Source of the DNA: Gracilaria vermiculophylla
Lineage: Eukaryota; Rhodophyta; Florideophyceae; Gracilariales; Gracilariaceae
Assembly: GCA_019155205.2 (NCBI GenBank)
Contig: JAHNZQ020003148.1
Coordinates: forward strand, 176,469 to 240,468
Length of the DNA stretch: 64,000 nt
Reading direction: 5' to 3'
Notes under the pieces: generated by a model
What the model saw: only the letters and a program-made list of their open reading frames with translations
Databases searched by the model: none
Told to the model about the DNA's origin: nothing
Shown: positions 11,601 to 23,580 of the stretch, piece after piece
Numbering within the stretch: position 1 is the stretch's first letter
Layout: every line of letters begins with the position of its first letter
Program-made: the position numbers and the translations under genes

Positions 11601-12058
11601 CGGTGCGGGAGGGGGAGGGGGAAAGGGGGAAGGGTGGTGTCGCGAAACAATGCACTTGAAGTGGTTGACGACGAAGGGCGGTCGGCAGATTCTTGCACGC
11701 GTTCACTGCACCGTCCGGCTCGGCATGATAATGACGGCGCTCCGCACAATCACGGGCGGTTACCGCGTGGCCGTCTATCATCGGGTTGACTAAATATGGG
11801 TCAGTACCGAAATCTGGGTTGGTTTGACCATTAAATTTACCCAGTTTTACAAAGCTCAGCCTACTGCTAGATCCAAAAACTCCTGTAGCTCACAAACGGC
11901 TCATATGATTTCAAATCTAAGCCCGCCATCAGATTTGGCGCCCTTTATTCCATCAAATATCGACATGTCGTCTCCTTCACCAATGTCGATGCCCGCCCAC
12001 ACGACTCCCAATACCACCTATCCAATTCGGCCCCGTGCCTGACCGGTTAGTAACCGCG
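11601..12058. other. Spacer between Harbinger-type and pogo-type genes
   Basis: A G-rich run near 11605-11640, then AT-richer sequence leading to the pogo-like ATG. I could not identify terminal repeats for either element here. Confidence 0.4.
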
Positions 12059-13596
12059 ATGCCTCAAAGGCGCATCCTCGCCACAAAACAAAGCCATTAT
12101 CGCAATGAATATGCAAGAGCTTTAATTGAGCTCCGGAGTTCGGGGATATCAATCCGAAAATGCGCACTGAAGCATCAACTGCCATACCCATCCCTGCAGA
12201 GACTCAATACGAGACACCTTCTTAGCAAACCACAACATAAAAGAGGACGCAAACCACATTTCACCGAAGCAGAAGAAAGCATAATCAAAGAGCCTGTTTT
12301 TTCTTTCTCCCATCGCGGAACCCCATTGTTACGAAACTGTCTCAAAGAATTGATACAACATTACGTGCAGTCATTACCAGCTCACCGTAGATCAAAACTA
12401 CTTTTTCACAACAACAAATCAGGCGATGGTTTTGTTCGGAACTTCTTCAGGCGACATCCAGAATTGTCTCTCAAACGAAGATCGCAGTTAGAAAAGCCTC
12501 GTCAACTTGCGATGTCACCAACAAATCTGGCGAAACATTTTGCGAGGCTTGAACAGATCTTCAAAGAATTCAAGATTCAGAGCCCCGACCAAGTCTTCAA
12601 CATTGACAAAAGTGGCTTTTCTACCCGAACAGCGGCCCGTTCTCGTGCTAAAGCGTTATTTGATTCGAAGGGCCGAAGCATTTCTGTGGAGATGAAGTGG
12701 TCTTCAAACGCTGATCATGTTACAATGATGCCAGTTATTTCGGCAGACGGAAGAGCATGGAGCCCTCTTGCAGTCCTGCAAGGAAAGCAGGCAAAACGCC
12801 GAAGAAGAGTAGACGGAACAACGGAGACGCCATCAAAATACTTACCACCCACCGCCCATTGCGTGTATAGAGAGAAAGCAGGGGTTGATACCGAAATATT
12901 CTACCAGTGGGGAAAGAAGTTTGTGAACGAAACGGCACAGCTCAGACAAGAACGCAAGAATATCGTGCTCGCATTAGATGGATACGGCGCGCACTGTTCT
13001 TTTAAGGTATTGCAGCTCCTCAAGGAATATCACATAGTAGTCGTCGGCTTACCAGCGCACACAAGCCATCGCACAAAACCGGCTTACCAGCGCACACAAG
13101 CCATCGCACAAAACCGTTGGACTTTTCCGTTTTCTCACCATACAAGACCGCCTTTCGGAATGAGCTGAACAAGCGTACGCTGTTTGCGGGAGACGATACT
13201 AAGAACGATGTGTATACGTTTTGCGAGTTGCTCACGCGATCATACAACCAGGCGCTTACGTTTCAGAACATCATCAGCGAGTTTCGCGCTTGCGGGTTAT
13301 GGGACAGTGAGTGTGGAGGAATCAACGCCGATGTTATCAACGCAACAGATATTACGAACTGGGAGGGTGCTGCGTCACAATTGGCCGCGTTTTACACCTA
13401 TGGGGAGCTTGTACAGTCGTTTTCATCTTGCTCAAATCTTTTGCGAAGCGATGGAGAGGTGTTAGTTAATGGAACTCTAAACACGACGAGTGGATTGCTG
13501 CTAACGGAAAATGCTGTGCTTACTGTAGTACAGTGGCTCCTACGGAATTATGGTGGTTTGGCCTTATGGCATAATATTCCTAAGGAGGGTTCGTAA
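12059..13596 (+). pseudogene. Pogo/Jerky-like DDE_1 transposase, frameshifted by a 35-bp duplication
   Basis: The start is set at the ATG in MPQRRILATKQSHYR. An N-terminal Psq-type HTH (residues about 10-50) is followed by a CENP-B-type HTH opening with GRKPHFTEAEE. The DDE_1 core has FNIDKSGFSTR (first Asp), VLALDGYGAH (second Asp) and LPAHTSHRTKP, where the family normally has LPxHTxHxxQPLD. Directly after this, the sequence repeats 35 bp and the frame shifts. The rest continues in another frame from 13117 with LDFSVFSPYKTAFRNEL (third Asp) and FQNIISEFRACGLW. The element is otherwise intact, so the duplication may be the inactivating event. The product was a cut-and-paste transposase of the Tc1/mariner superfamily. 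Confidence 0.85.
13046..13115 (+). repeat. 35-bp perfect tandem duplication inside the transposase
   Basis: Copies at 13046-13080 and 13081-13115 are identical, beginning ggcttaccagcgcacacaag. Since 35 is not a multiple of 3, the downstream frame is lost. Perfect identity implies a recent event or an assembly artefact. Confidence 0.95.
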
Positions 13597-13648
13597 TTTA
13601 TTAGCTGGGCCACGTGGTGCATAATATTGCCTGCGTGCGCTACAGTAT

Positions 13649-13748
13649 NNNNNNNNNNNNNNNNNNNNNNNNNNNNNNNNNNNNNNNNNNNNNNNNNNNN
13701 NNNNNNNNNNNNNNNNNNNNNNNNNNNNNNNNNNNNNNNNNNNNNNNN
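13649..13748. other. Assembly gap, 100 N
   Basis: Exactly 100 undetermined bases, just downstream of the pogo-like gene and within repeated sequence. Confidence 0.99.
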
Positions 13749-13912
13749 GTTGGAAATGTCCTATACTTTTGAAACGCGTTTTTGAGGGTTTTAACGAAGG
13801 GGGGTGGCTACAGTAGGCAAAAATCCATATTTTGGCGCGCTTTTGCACTGTCCTATACTTTTGAAACGCACTGTATCTCTAGTGTCATACGTGTCAAGCC
13901 ACGTTACAATCT

Positions 13913-13940
13913 ACCCACAGTTGAGTTGCCGAAACTCTCT
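13913..13940 (-). repeat. Inverted repeat arm, right
   Basis: Reverse complement of 9093-9120 with two mismatches over 28 bp. Confidence 0.8.
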
Positions 13941-14522
13941 ATTATGTTTATGAGACGCACTGTACGTGAATTTTGAAGTGACGAAAGGTCTCTAGTAACA
14001 TGATTGTGGACTGTCTCAAAAGAGCTGTATATTTTAACCAAAACCTGATTCCTAATAAAATCAACGTTCCTTACAGATTGATAAAAATTGATTGAACTAG
14101 CTGTTCTTTTCCTTCATTTAAAATCCCTAGCGCTGGGGTCCCCAATTTTGTTGCTACTGGAAGCTGTTCTAAACTCGATACATCTGCTGTTGCTAGATAA
14201 TTCGTGCTGCATGCAATTTTTGGTTCAGTGCTGGAGGACAGAACCAGTGTTTCCGATGAGAAAGCTCTTTGAAGAAAAAATTTCCGTTTTGATTCATAGA
14301 AATGGTTATCTTTCAGTGGCATACAGTACGCGGCGAGAATTGAAGACTTTTCTCTTCTCTAAAATCCCGGACGAACACGTTTTAAACCGAAAGGACTCTC
14401 GGTTCAACCTCGACTGAATGGTTTTGCAATGGCAAATGAACTGCGACTTGGATCTACAAAAGGTGCAGTTTCAAGGCATAGTATTCAAATCCCTAATTTC
14501 AACTCGTGAACGACTCGAAGTA

Positions 14523-14604
14523 GATGATATGGCAGAGCGGTCTAATGCGTGTGACTAGAAATCACATCCTTTCGGGGGCCCAGGTTCGAATCCTGGTATC
14601 ATCG
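14523..14604 (+). tRNA. tRNA-Ser(AGA)
   Basis: 82 nt. The acceptor arms gatgata and tatcatc pair perfectly, followed by a G discriminator. The anticodon stem is tgtga/tcaca with loop ctagaaa, giving anticodon AGA. A long variable arm rich in G (cctttcggggg) is the class II feature of Ser tRNAs, and the T arm is ccagg-ttcgaat-cctgg. No intron and no encoded CCA. A T5 run at 14612-14616 serves as the Pol III terminator. Confidence 0.96.
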
Positions 14605-15448
14605 TCTAATCTTTTTGGCAGAACAAATCGAAGAGATTTTGATACCCTCGCCTCACGTTGAGAGTTGCGATGCGTGAAACGCTTTTGTGGTTAGCCGATC
14701 CCCTTTATCGTTATGTATTTAAACAATATCGTATCACTCCGCACAGCAATCAGTGCTTCTCACTGAAGTGCATGCAATGGTCGATTCAATGAGCGGGGTT
14801 TGCAAGCCGTCAAGTACGGCCGATAGCTGCAGGCGTTTCTGACCCAGATGTTTCATATTATTCATTGGGATAAGTTCATGGGTTTGACATACTTTAATGT
14901 AGTTTGCATTGTGATCATGAAAGGAAAGAAATTGTGATGCAATGGCGCATTGCATAGTTACAGTACGTAGTTACATTACACAGTAGCAGCAACATTTCCA
15001 GTGTAGTTGATAATCGCCGACTCTTGAGATTTGTTCGTTCCTTTAGATCGATGAGACTCGTTACATTACTGGGTGCAGATACCCAGTTTGAGACCAGTTT
15101 CCTAAGTGCCACAGTTTCGGCTGCTGTCACATACTTACATGGAGCGTCAGATGCGAGAATGACAACAAAACGCGGCGGATTATCGTAACACTGCGCCAAG
15201 GCAACGGACAAGAAAACGAGCGACTGACAAAAACTGAATGATCAACAACTAAGTAAAGATTTACAAAGCGTGCAAAGGGATCCATGGTTTACACGCGGAA
15301 AGTGCGGCTCCAAAACCAAAAGGCCGGTGTGACAATGTAATGAAGAGCCTGAACTGGACGAATACAAAATCGATACGAGTTGAGCAAGAAACGCAGAGTA
15401 TTGGGTGGCGCGACAACATGTTGGGCTCGAGGAATAGCAAGAGAGGCT
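14605..15448. other. Intergenic, no gene recognised
   Basis: Only short minus-strand frames opening at non-ATG codons; none resembles a known family. Confidence 0.4.
14612..14616 (+). terminator. Pol III terminator of tRNA-Ser
   Basis: Five T residues 8 nt after the tRNA 3' end. Confidence 0.75.
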
Positions 15449-15979
15449 CTAGTTAGTACTCTTTTTCTTCAATGCTTGCTTCATTTCATCAAGCAAGGGT
15501 CCAAAAGCCTTGTCGCTGTCATTCACTCGCATCTTTCCCTCTTTCCGTCTCACACGATACGCCGAATAAGGCTGCACGGCGCGTTCGGCCTCCATGGCGG
15601 GGACAGAGACGGCGGCTGCCTGGTTGTACGGCATAAGAGCCATTGAGTTGGCACCCTGCATGAACGGATTCGGATAAGCATAGGGCTGCTGCTGCGTGTT
15701 GTACGGCACCATTAGAAAAGGGTTTTGTTGCGGGGCGTAGGGGACCAACTGAGATAATTGCGATGGGTGGACAGATTGTTGCATCGGAGCGGTAGTCTGG
15801 TAGTAGTGGCCGGGGTGTTGCAGTTGATGTTGCTGCTGTTGTTGCTGCTGTTGTTGGTGCTGGTGCTGGTGCTGGTGCTGCTGCTGCTGCTGCTGTTGTT
15901 GTTGTGGGAACATATGCTTGATGTTTTCAATGCGCTGGTCCCGCGAGTTGTTGAAGGAAGGTTGGAAGTTGGGCTGCAT
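15449..15979 (-). CDS. Small Gln/His-rich protein, function unknown
   Basis: 176 residues from an ATG. The first 25 residues (MQPNFQPSFNNSRDQRIENI and onward) precede a 25-residue tract of nine Q, alternating H and Q, and nine Q (residues 26-50). A P/Q/Y/N-rich middle with NPFLMVPYNTQQQPYAYPNP follows, then a charged C-terminus ending in LLDEMKQALKKKSTN. Composition is prion-like and predicts disorder, as in RNA-binding or transcription-associated proteins, but there is no recognisable domain. The polyQ tract mixes CAG and CAA codons, which favours real coding selection over simple repeat slippage. It stands alone between a tRNA and a long gap. Confidence 0.6.
   Translation of the reverse strand: MQPNFQPSFNNSRDQRIENIKHMFPQQQQQQQQQHQHQHQHQQQQQQQQQHQLQHPGHYYQTTAPMQQSVHPSQLSQLVPYAPQQNPFLMVPYNTQQQPYAYPNPFMQGANSMALMPYNQAAAVSVPAMEAERAVQPYSAYRVRRKEGKMRVNDSDKAFGPLLDEMKQALKKKSTN
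15830..15904 (-). repeat. CAG/CAA/CAC trinucleotide tract (polyQ/H)
   Basis: 75 bp of glutamine and histidine codons inside the 15449-15979 gene. Interruption by CAA and CAC would stabilise it. Confidence 0.9.
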
Positions 15980-18819
15980 TTTGAAGCAGAGGACGCGATT
16001 CGCCGTCGACGTACGGCGGTGACGAAACGAAGTGCACCACAGACAAGCTGTTCAGAGAGGAACGCCGAAAGTCAAACCAATTGCGTGCGCATTCTGCGCC
16101 CACGCGCCTGAACGCAGAGCTGCCTGAAGAGCTGGTGAGTCGTCTACAGCTGTGCGATTGATTCACGCAAAGCAGGGAGTGCGCACAACTCTCAGACAAC
16201 ACCGTGCAGTCGCTCCTGTTGGCTTCTGCTCCAACGTGTCAGTGTGAGTGGTACTGCGCGCATGCGCTGGTGGACAACATTGCTGCTCATACGTGTACAG
16301 AACGTTTCGGAAACCGCCAAACGCTTCGGATTTCAACTGTCTCTCTTATTCATCGAGACGCCACGTGTGCCGTTGGCACCGTCATAAGGGCAGTTACGTT
16401 AATACCCCTCAAAGATAAAAATGTGAAAATCATAGAAAACCCCAGAGGCAAAACGCCAAGCATGTTTTTCTCTATCTATCTCATTAATGATTGCTTGTTG
16501 TAATAACAATTGTTTTATTCATCCGAGTTCTATTGATGCGTGCCAGTAAAGCGCAGATACTTTTATTGAAGGGGATAAACTATACTACAAGAAGCATTAA
16601 TTTCCTTCTTTGCGGACCCTCTGGAGAAAATCGTTTGCACTTCCCATGGACCAAAAAGAGCGCCGCGTAGAATCGGTTTTAAAAACGGTGATACAGTGAA
16701 ACTACAGCAGGAGTTTATATGAGTTGGTAAAAATGTATTTCTTAAAGAAAAAATACAATGACATAAGCGTCATCCAGCACATCGCGTTTTTAAGAACGGG
16801 GGAACAACGAGAAGCGTGCATGACGTACTTGAGATCGAACATACGAGAAGGTCAAGCAGCTCCAGAGCAGCAATTACCGAGACGAGAAAAGCACACGCAG
16901 TTGATGACAACTAATATTTACATGCCAACCCCTTTTCTGGTTCATGTGATTCATAGTGCTAAAATGATACTCGGAAGGCAGAACATGAAAGAAAGACGGC
17001 AGTTTTAATTTGGAGTGTTCGTCATAACTTTGAATGTTGTGGCATTTATAACCGACCATAAAATGCTCAGTATGGCACACCCAGTAAGTCGGGTGTGAGT
17101 GAACAGACAAGGCACAGTGCCACATAAGACATTCGAAAGTGTTTTTAAGCCTTTCACCATTTTGAATGTATGCATGGCACATCCACATCCGCTTCACTGC
17201 AAAGTTAAAAACTATTGTGTCAGGTGGAGTGAACATTGAACGGATAGTGTTGTTTCGTTAATTTGAGTTAGGTGAGGTACATTGAGCTGCGGCTTCTTGG
17301 TATTTCTGAGTTGATTTTTGAATGGCACTGTCCGAGTACAGAATGTACTTCACTGAATATGTAATTCAAAGTCTGAGGGTAAGCAGAAGCTGACTACACG
17401 ATTCAGACGTGTGCATACGTGACAGCGTATTTGGAACAAGGGAGAGCAAGGAGACCTTGTGCACGAGTTCAACTGGAGACAATACTATGGAATGGCTTTT
17501 AAACAGCGAATAAAACAAATCTGTGGCACTGTGCCTTGCCTGGGCACGTGGGTGTGCCATAACATCGCGGTCGGCGGCATAAAGTAGAAACACCTAAGGC
17601 TGACACAGTTGGCCTCCAACATACTAAGAAGGCATCCGCAATATCTAGCCCGGCTAAATAGATAAATCACTGCGTAAACTTGTGAGAAGGGTACGGACAA
17701 TGCACTGCAGAAAAACAGACCGCACAACTATCTACATCAAAATGGCCTTGCACGTGTAGCTTAAACGGCGAGGTCTCCGAAGAGAAGAATGAGAAACCGT
17801 GCACACCATGACGACATCCGCCGTCTTGCAATCATCTCCATCTGGAATGCAATATGTTTTCATTGCCGTTCCTTCAGATTTTGGTCGTAGAGAAGGCCAC
17901 AACTGGTCACTTTTTGATGCGAAATTTGTACCTGCAGCGACCTGAAGTCGTTTGAGAGGCGCGAGTCAACTTTTTAATCAATACGGAACAATTTTTCTTC
18001 ACATGCGCCTTAAACCACTACTTGTTCTGAGGCGGCCTGTCTCTAAAATGAGCGAGACGAAGCGATGAGGGCTCCGATGCACCGTTTTTCTAGTCGCAGT
18101 TCTTCATTTCGTCACGCTTGGCGTCGAGCAATATTGGAGCTGTGTCTTGCCAACGCTGAGGCTCTAGTATGGCGTGCAATCTTTGAGGGTGCAGCTTTTG
18201 TGGAAAAGATGAACGAATGGCGCTCGCGAGAAGGGGCTCTGTTTGTCGTGCAAGTGTAACATGTCATGGACGTGACGATCGACCAGCAGAGCGCCACACA
18301 GACGCACATGATTGGCCGATCTGGGCAACGGAAGACGTTGAAAGGGGCAGCCAATGAACGCGTGCCATTCTTACCACTGGATCCGTCTCAAACGGCCCGC
18401 GGGCGCCCGATCGGCGGCGCTCCCGGCGGAGCTGCCAATCTCGCCTCCCACGTCCCCTTTCAGGTCGCCCAGCTGTGCGACGTAGCGTCTGCGCGCAGAG
18501 AATGCGGCACGGCGCGCGTCCACCGTGACATGAAGCGTCGGCTTGGGCCACCGCGCGTGCGCTCTTTTTCATCACTAACGCACATTCGCGCTTTGCGCTC
18601 ATAGTCAACGGAATGAGCTATTCCGAAGCGATCTGGCTTGAGTCGCCTGAGTGAGGCCTCCCCAGCCGGTTAAAAGTCGCGGAAGAGTGCGCACTCTGCC
18701 TGAGACAGGCGTGCTTGATTTTTGGCAGCGCCGTTTGGCTCTCTGTCGTCTATACTCGCCGCCATCTTCGGCACGACCTGTATCTGCGCTCCCCTCGTTG
18801 TTCATTTCAGGTCTCAAAC
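15980..18819. other. 2.8-kb region without a recognised gene
   Basis: The ATG-initiated frame at 16874-17236 (minus, 120 codons) is rich in Cys and His but matches no domain I know. The last part (18300-18819) is GC-richer and is probably the promoter and leader of the ABC transporter. A ttcatttcag just before its ATG looks like a splice acceptor, so a 5'UTR intron is possible. Confidence 0.4.
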
Positions 18820-21800
18820 ATGGACGTCGAGAAGCAATCTTCCGCGTCCCCCTCCACCGATGTCGCTTCTGATTCCCCCTCTATCATAGACCGCATCAAG
18901 GCCATCTTCGCAAAGAAGAAAAATGAGCAAACTGAATCGAAGACCGTCCCGTTTAAAGAGCTTTTTGCGTACGCCACTCGCGCAGAGATGCGATACATGA
19001 TTGTGTCTGTGCTAGCAGCTGCCGTGCACGGTGTGATTCTGCCCTTGTTTACCATTGTTTTCGGAAGCGTCATTGATGCCTTTGGAGGCACCGATGGTCA
19101 AAACCAGAATGAGAATCCCGTTCGCATCGATGAGATTACTTCCACCGTCGGCGGCATTGCCAAATGGTTTCTTGTGTTGGCCGCTGTAGCATTTGTGAGC
19201 AGTTTCCTTCAAGTCCGCTTTCAGCTTGTATTTGCGCATCGCGTCGCCAATCGTCTGCGTCGATTGTACTTCCAGTCCCTCATGAGGCAGGATTATTCTT
19301 GGTATGACGCCAACGACGGGGGCGAACTCACAGCTCGCGTGGCAGGGGACGTGAATTTAATACAAGGTGGAATTGGGGAGAAAGTCACCACCGCTGTTCA
19401 GTTCATAGTCACCTTCATCACCGGGTTCATCGTTGCATTTGCCCACGGTTGGAAACTAACGCTCATCATTCTTTCCATTTCTCCACTGCTTGCCCTCGGC
19501 GGTGTACTGTTCGGAAAGCTTGCGGCCGAGAGCACGAGCGATTCCCAGAAATCCTATGGTGCTGCGGGTGGCGTTGCATCAGAAGTGCTGTCTCTTATTC
19601 GAACAGTCACTGCTTACAATGGTCAGGAAAGCGAGGCTAAGCGCTATGACGAAAAGTTGCAAGAAGCATATCGGTATGGTGTCAAACGTTCTGCATACAG
19701 CGGCGGTGCTCTTGGTTTTACGTACGGTGTGATTTTCTGCACCTTTGCTGTAGCGTTTGCGTTTGGTGCTGGACAGGTGCGCTCCGGAGCCATGAAGCCA
19801 GGTGACATCATCATCACTTTTTTCAGCGTTTTCATCGCCACTATTTCAATTGGTCAAGCATCTCCGGCGTTCAACGCGTTCAATATAGCTCGTGGTGCTG
19901 CCCCGCGAGTTTACGATGTCATCCGGCGAAAGAGTGAAATTGACCCGCTCGATGATGAAGGCAAGATTCTTGATAGTATCACCGGCGAAATTACCTTCCG
20001 TGATGTACAGTTTAATTATCCTACTCGCACTGTTGACGACCTGGAGAGCGAAGCGCGTCCGCATGTGCTGGACAATTTCAACTTGAAGATTTCTTCCGGT
20101 TCTAGCCATGCGCTTGTTGGTTCCTCAGGGTGTGGAAAGAGCACCACTGTGCGTCTTATCGAACGCTTTTACGATGTGCAAGAGGGCCAGGTACTGATCG
20201 ATGGCGTCGACGTGCGAGATCTTAACGTCCGCTGGCTGCGAAGTCAGGTTGGATACGTGGGTCAGATGCCGACTTTATTCATGTTAACCATCCGTGAGAA
20301 CATTGCTCTGGGCGCTGCAATGGGGAAGACTATCGACCCAGAAACAGGAGAAGCTGTTTTGAAAAGAAAGGAAGTTACCGACGAAGAAATCGTTGCCGCG
20401 GCGAAGAAGGCCAATGCTCATGACTTCATCATGAAGCTTCCAGAGAAGTATGACACCATTTTGGGGGAACGAGGAGCTATGTTGTCCGGTGGACAGAAGC
20501 AGCGTGTATGCATTGCGCGTGCGCTTGTGCGAAACCCGAAAATTCTGCTCCTCGACGAGTCCACCAGTGCACTAGACGCTCAGTCCGAACGAATTGTGCA
20601 GGATGCCTTAGAACAAGCCGCCGAAGGTCGCACGACCATCACGATTGCTCATAGACTGAGTACCGTGAAGAATGCAGATGTTATATCCGTCATTGACAAG
20701 GGGCGAGTTGTTGAAGAAGGTGACCACAACACCCTTCTGAACATTCACGGAGGGGCTTACAGAACTCTAGTTGAATTCCAGAACGTGGAGGCAAAGAAGC
20801 AAAAGGAAGGAAAAGAAGAAGATTCGTCCGCAGTTTTACATCCTGGCTTGGAAGATCCTACAAAGGCAACATCTTTGTCGAAAACCCGTGAAGAAGAGGA
20901 AGAGGAAGCTGAGCTTCCAGCTGTCGACCGAGGAGTACTGGGTCGTGCGCTCAAAATGAGTGTACCAGATCTTCCATTTATTTTGATCGGTATGCTTGGA
21001 GCAGCAGTTGCTGGTGCGTCTTTCCCGGCGATGGCGATTACTTTTACAGAAGTACGTTCTTCATTTACTCGTTTCCGTCAGAGCTCATTGCGCTGCTGCA
21101 ATTGTGAGACTTGCTTGCTAACCTTCGCTGTGCTTTGTCGTTCTTTTTAACCAGGTTATCGAGGCCACGATCAGAGAAAACAGAGCAGAAGATGTTACCT
21201 TCTGGGCATGGATGTTTGTTCTCATTGGTGGTCTTGCTTTCGTCGGATATTTCCTTCAGCATTCTATGCTAGGTATCAGTGGCGAGAGGCTGACCCGCAA
21301 GCTTCGCTCAAACGCTTTCCGCTCTATACTGCGACAAGAGATTGGGTTTTTCGATGCCAAACAAAACTCTGTTGGGCAACTGACTACTCGTCTCGCAACA
21401 GAAGCAACGCTTGTCAAAGGAGTGGCTGGAGACGCCCTCGGCGGTATTGCTATGGTGACTAGCACGTTGTTGACTGGATTTCTTATAGCCTTCTTGTCCT
21501 GTTGGAGAGTTGCGTTGGTGGTTACAGTGATCTTTCCGGCCATGGGACTTTCTGAAGCGATGAATATTAAGATGATTTCTGGTTTCGATGCCGACTCTGG
21601 TAAGAAGTTTGCAAAGGCAGGTGCTGTTGCCTCAGAAGCTGTTGATAATTATGATACTGTGAGCTCCATCGGTGTCCAAGATGTTTTCATTGACAAGTAT
21701 AATGAGGAGTTGGAAATCCCGTTACGGAATGGTCGCCGAGCCGCTTTAACTTCAGGCATTGCATATGGAGTCGCTGAAGCTTTGGCACAGATTCTGTGGG

Positions 21801-22795
21801 CAATTTCATTCTGGGTGGGAGCAATTTTCGTCCAACGTAATCAATGCACTTTCCCTGAGCTTATGAAAGCTGTGAGTGGTTTGTTGTTTGCCGGCTCCTC
21901 CCTTGGTCAAGCCTCTCTCTTCCTTCCTGACTTTGGTAAGTCTCGCGTCGCTGCCACTGAGTTGTTCCGCCTTTTGGACCGTACATCTGCTATTGATCCA
22001 GCCTCTGAAGAAGGTATTCGAACTGGCGGCAAGGCCATTGACGGTTCGGTTTCAATGGAGAAATTGAAGTTCGAGTATCCAACTCGTCCTGATGTTCCGG
22101 TTCTTCGTGGACTTACAGTGGATGTTGAACCCGGGAAGACTTTGGCTCTCGTTGGCGCGTCAGGGAGTGGCAAGTCCACCGTTGTATCATTAATTGAGCG
22201 TTTCTATGACCCTCGTTCTGGAGTACTTCGCATCGACGGCACAGATGCCACGGACTATCATTTGAGAGATATTCGCGGCCAGATTGGCTTGGTGTCACAA
22301 GAACCAGATCTTTTCCATCGTTCTGTGCGCGATAACATTTCCTATGGTTTGAGTCAGGAAGACGGCACACCAGTTACTGAATCGATGATTGTTGAAGCTG
22401 CAAAGGCTGCAAACGCTCATGAGTTCATCTCACAGCTTCCCGACGGATACGATACGGATGTGGGAACCAGGGGCAGTAAATTATCAGGTGGACAGCGACA
22501 ACGCGTAGCTATTGCTCGCAGCCTCGTGCGTTCGCCGCGAGTGCTACTATTGGACGAAGCGACAAGTGCATTGGACGCAGTTTCCGAGCGTACTGTGCAA
22601 GACGCTCTGGACGCGGCCTCTCACGGAAGAACAACGATTGCTATTGCTCATCGTTTGTCCACGATCAAGGATGCTGATGCAATTGCGGTTGTGCAAAATG
22701 GAAAGGTAATCGAGAAGGGAACACATGATGAGTTGCTCACTTTGAACGGTGCATATGCTAGGCTTGTTGAGAACCAAATGAGTGAAGCTTCGTAA
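18820..22795 (+). CDS. Full-length ABCB-type (P-glycoprotein/MDR) transporter
   Basis: An ATP-driven exporter with the order TMD1-NBD1-TMD2-NBD2. The start is the ATG of MDVEKQSSASPSTDV. Exon 1 is 18820-21051 (744 codons) and exon 2 is 21155-22795 (546 codons plus stop). Joining them leaves the frame intact (TFTE then VIEATIREN), giving 1290 residues, the usual size. NBD1 has Walker A GSSGCGKST (about 432), signature LSGGQKQR (555), Walker B ILLLDESTSALD (574) and H-loop AHRLS (609). NBD2 has GASGSGKST (1077), LSGGQRQR (1187), VLLLDEATSALD (1208) and AHRLS (1240). Both ATP sites are canonical, so both should hydrolyse. The N-terminus is cytosolic with no clear transit peptide. Substrate cannot be told from sequence. 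An acidic, Lys/Glu-rich linker (about 660-720) separates the halves. Confidence 0.96.
21052..21154 (+). other. Spliceosomal intron, 103 bp, phase 0
   Basis: Donor GTACGT and acceptor AACCAG. A pyrimidine-rich stretch (gttcttttt) precedes the acceptor, and gctaac at about 21117-21122 is a plausible branch point. Removing it restores the continuous transporter frame; reading through gives an out-of-family tail and a stop. It falls at the start of TMD2 and is the only convincing intron in the window. Confidence 0.93.
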
Positions 22796-23364
22796 GCAAT
22801 TTTTCTGTAGCCGAGGGTTGTGTAGTAACGCACTGAGAAGAGTACGAACGTGCGAGAGTCCGTAGGAAGAATGACCGATATTAATGCTGGTGATAAGGAA
22901 CTACGAGAGCAGTGTACCTGTGTGGATTGGCGTTTTCATGCACGTTATGTGTATTATCCATTAACAAATATTCATTCGTGTAGCACAATAAACGTGTTTG
23001 ATTGTTCAAGCTTTGTGCTAGATTTTGATCGCTTTCCAGATTCCCTTGATCAACTTCGGAATGGAACGTAAATGGTTTATCATCAGACGTAGAACATCTC
23101 GGGTGCTAGGCGAAGGCAGAACTGTCTCTCGTCGATTGCGAAACATTTTCCATGGGCCACTTGTGAGTTGGCATTCAGATTGACCGGATCAAGAAGAAGG
23201 CTGTGTCGTCGCCAATGCGACGAGGCAAGCCGAACGACGAATGGCGAATCATGATGCAGCGTGCATTCGTTTTGAGGCCTAGAGTCGACGCTTGCAGTTG
23301 CAACATACAACATGGGTGCAAAGCGCTTCCGAGATCTGTGCTGACGTCACGCGTGCGCCGCGGG
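22796..23364. other. Intergenic 3' region of the ABC gene
   Basis: No gene recognised. Open frames crossing it begin without ATG. Confidence 0.4.
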
Positions 23365-23580
23365 CGATTCATTGCCGCGGGGTTCATTGCCGCGGGCGGA
23401 TTCATTGCCTTGGGCGATTCATTGCCTTGGGCGATTCATTGCCTTGGGCGATTCATTGCCGTGGGCGATTCATTGCCGTGGGCGATTCATTGCCGTGGGC
23501 GATTCATTGCCGTGGGCGATTCATTGCCGTGGGCGATTCATTGCCGTGGGCGATTCATTGCCGTGGGCGATTCATTGCCG
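23365..23580 (+). repeat. 17-bp minisatellite, 13 copies
   Basis: ttcattgcc recurs 13 times. From 23401 the spacing is exactly 17 bp with unit gattcattgccgtgggc; three early copies have cttgggc and the first two are variant. Because 17 is not a multiple of 3, every frame is traversed and spurious open frames arise on both strands. It ends about 440 bp before the phosphorylase ATG. Confidence 0.95.

Larger units (their letters stand above)
13597..14522. other. TIR-like fragments and spacer
   Basis: Around the gap the motif gtcctatacttttgaaacgc occurs twice (about 13758-13777 and 13852-13871). The second is followed by ACTGTA, the look of a Tc1/mariner end next to a TA target. This suggests small nested TIR-type relics. 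From 13990 to 14522 I see no gene. Confidence 0.4.

Noticed and set aside
9033..11850. Terminal inverted repeats for the Harbinger element
   Set aside because: Short GGGT-containing matches near 9117-9150 and 11795-11850 were too weak and not in a consistent inverted arrangement.
15830..15904. CRISPR-like or structural repeat
   Set aside because: It is a plain CAG/CAA/CAC coding tract, with no spacers.
16874..17236. 120-codon Cys/His-rich minus-strand ORF
   Set aside because: It starts at ATG and has scattered Cys and His, but no regular zinc-finger spacing and no supporting homology.
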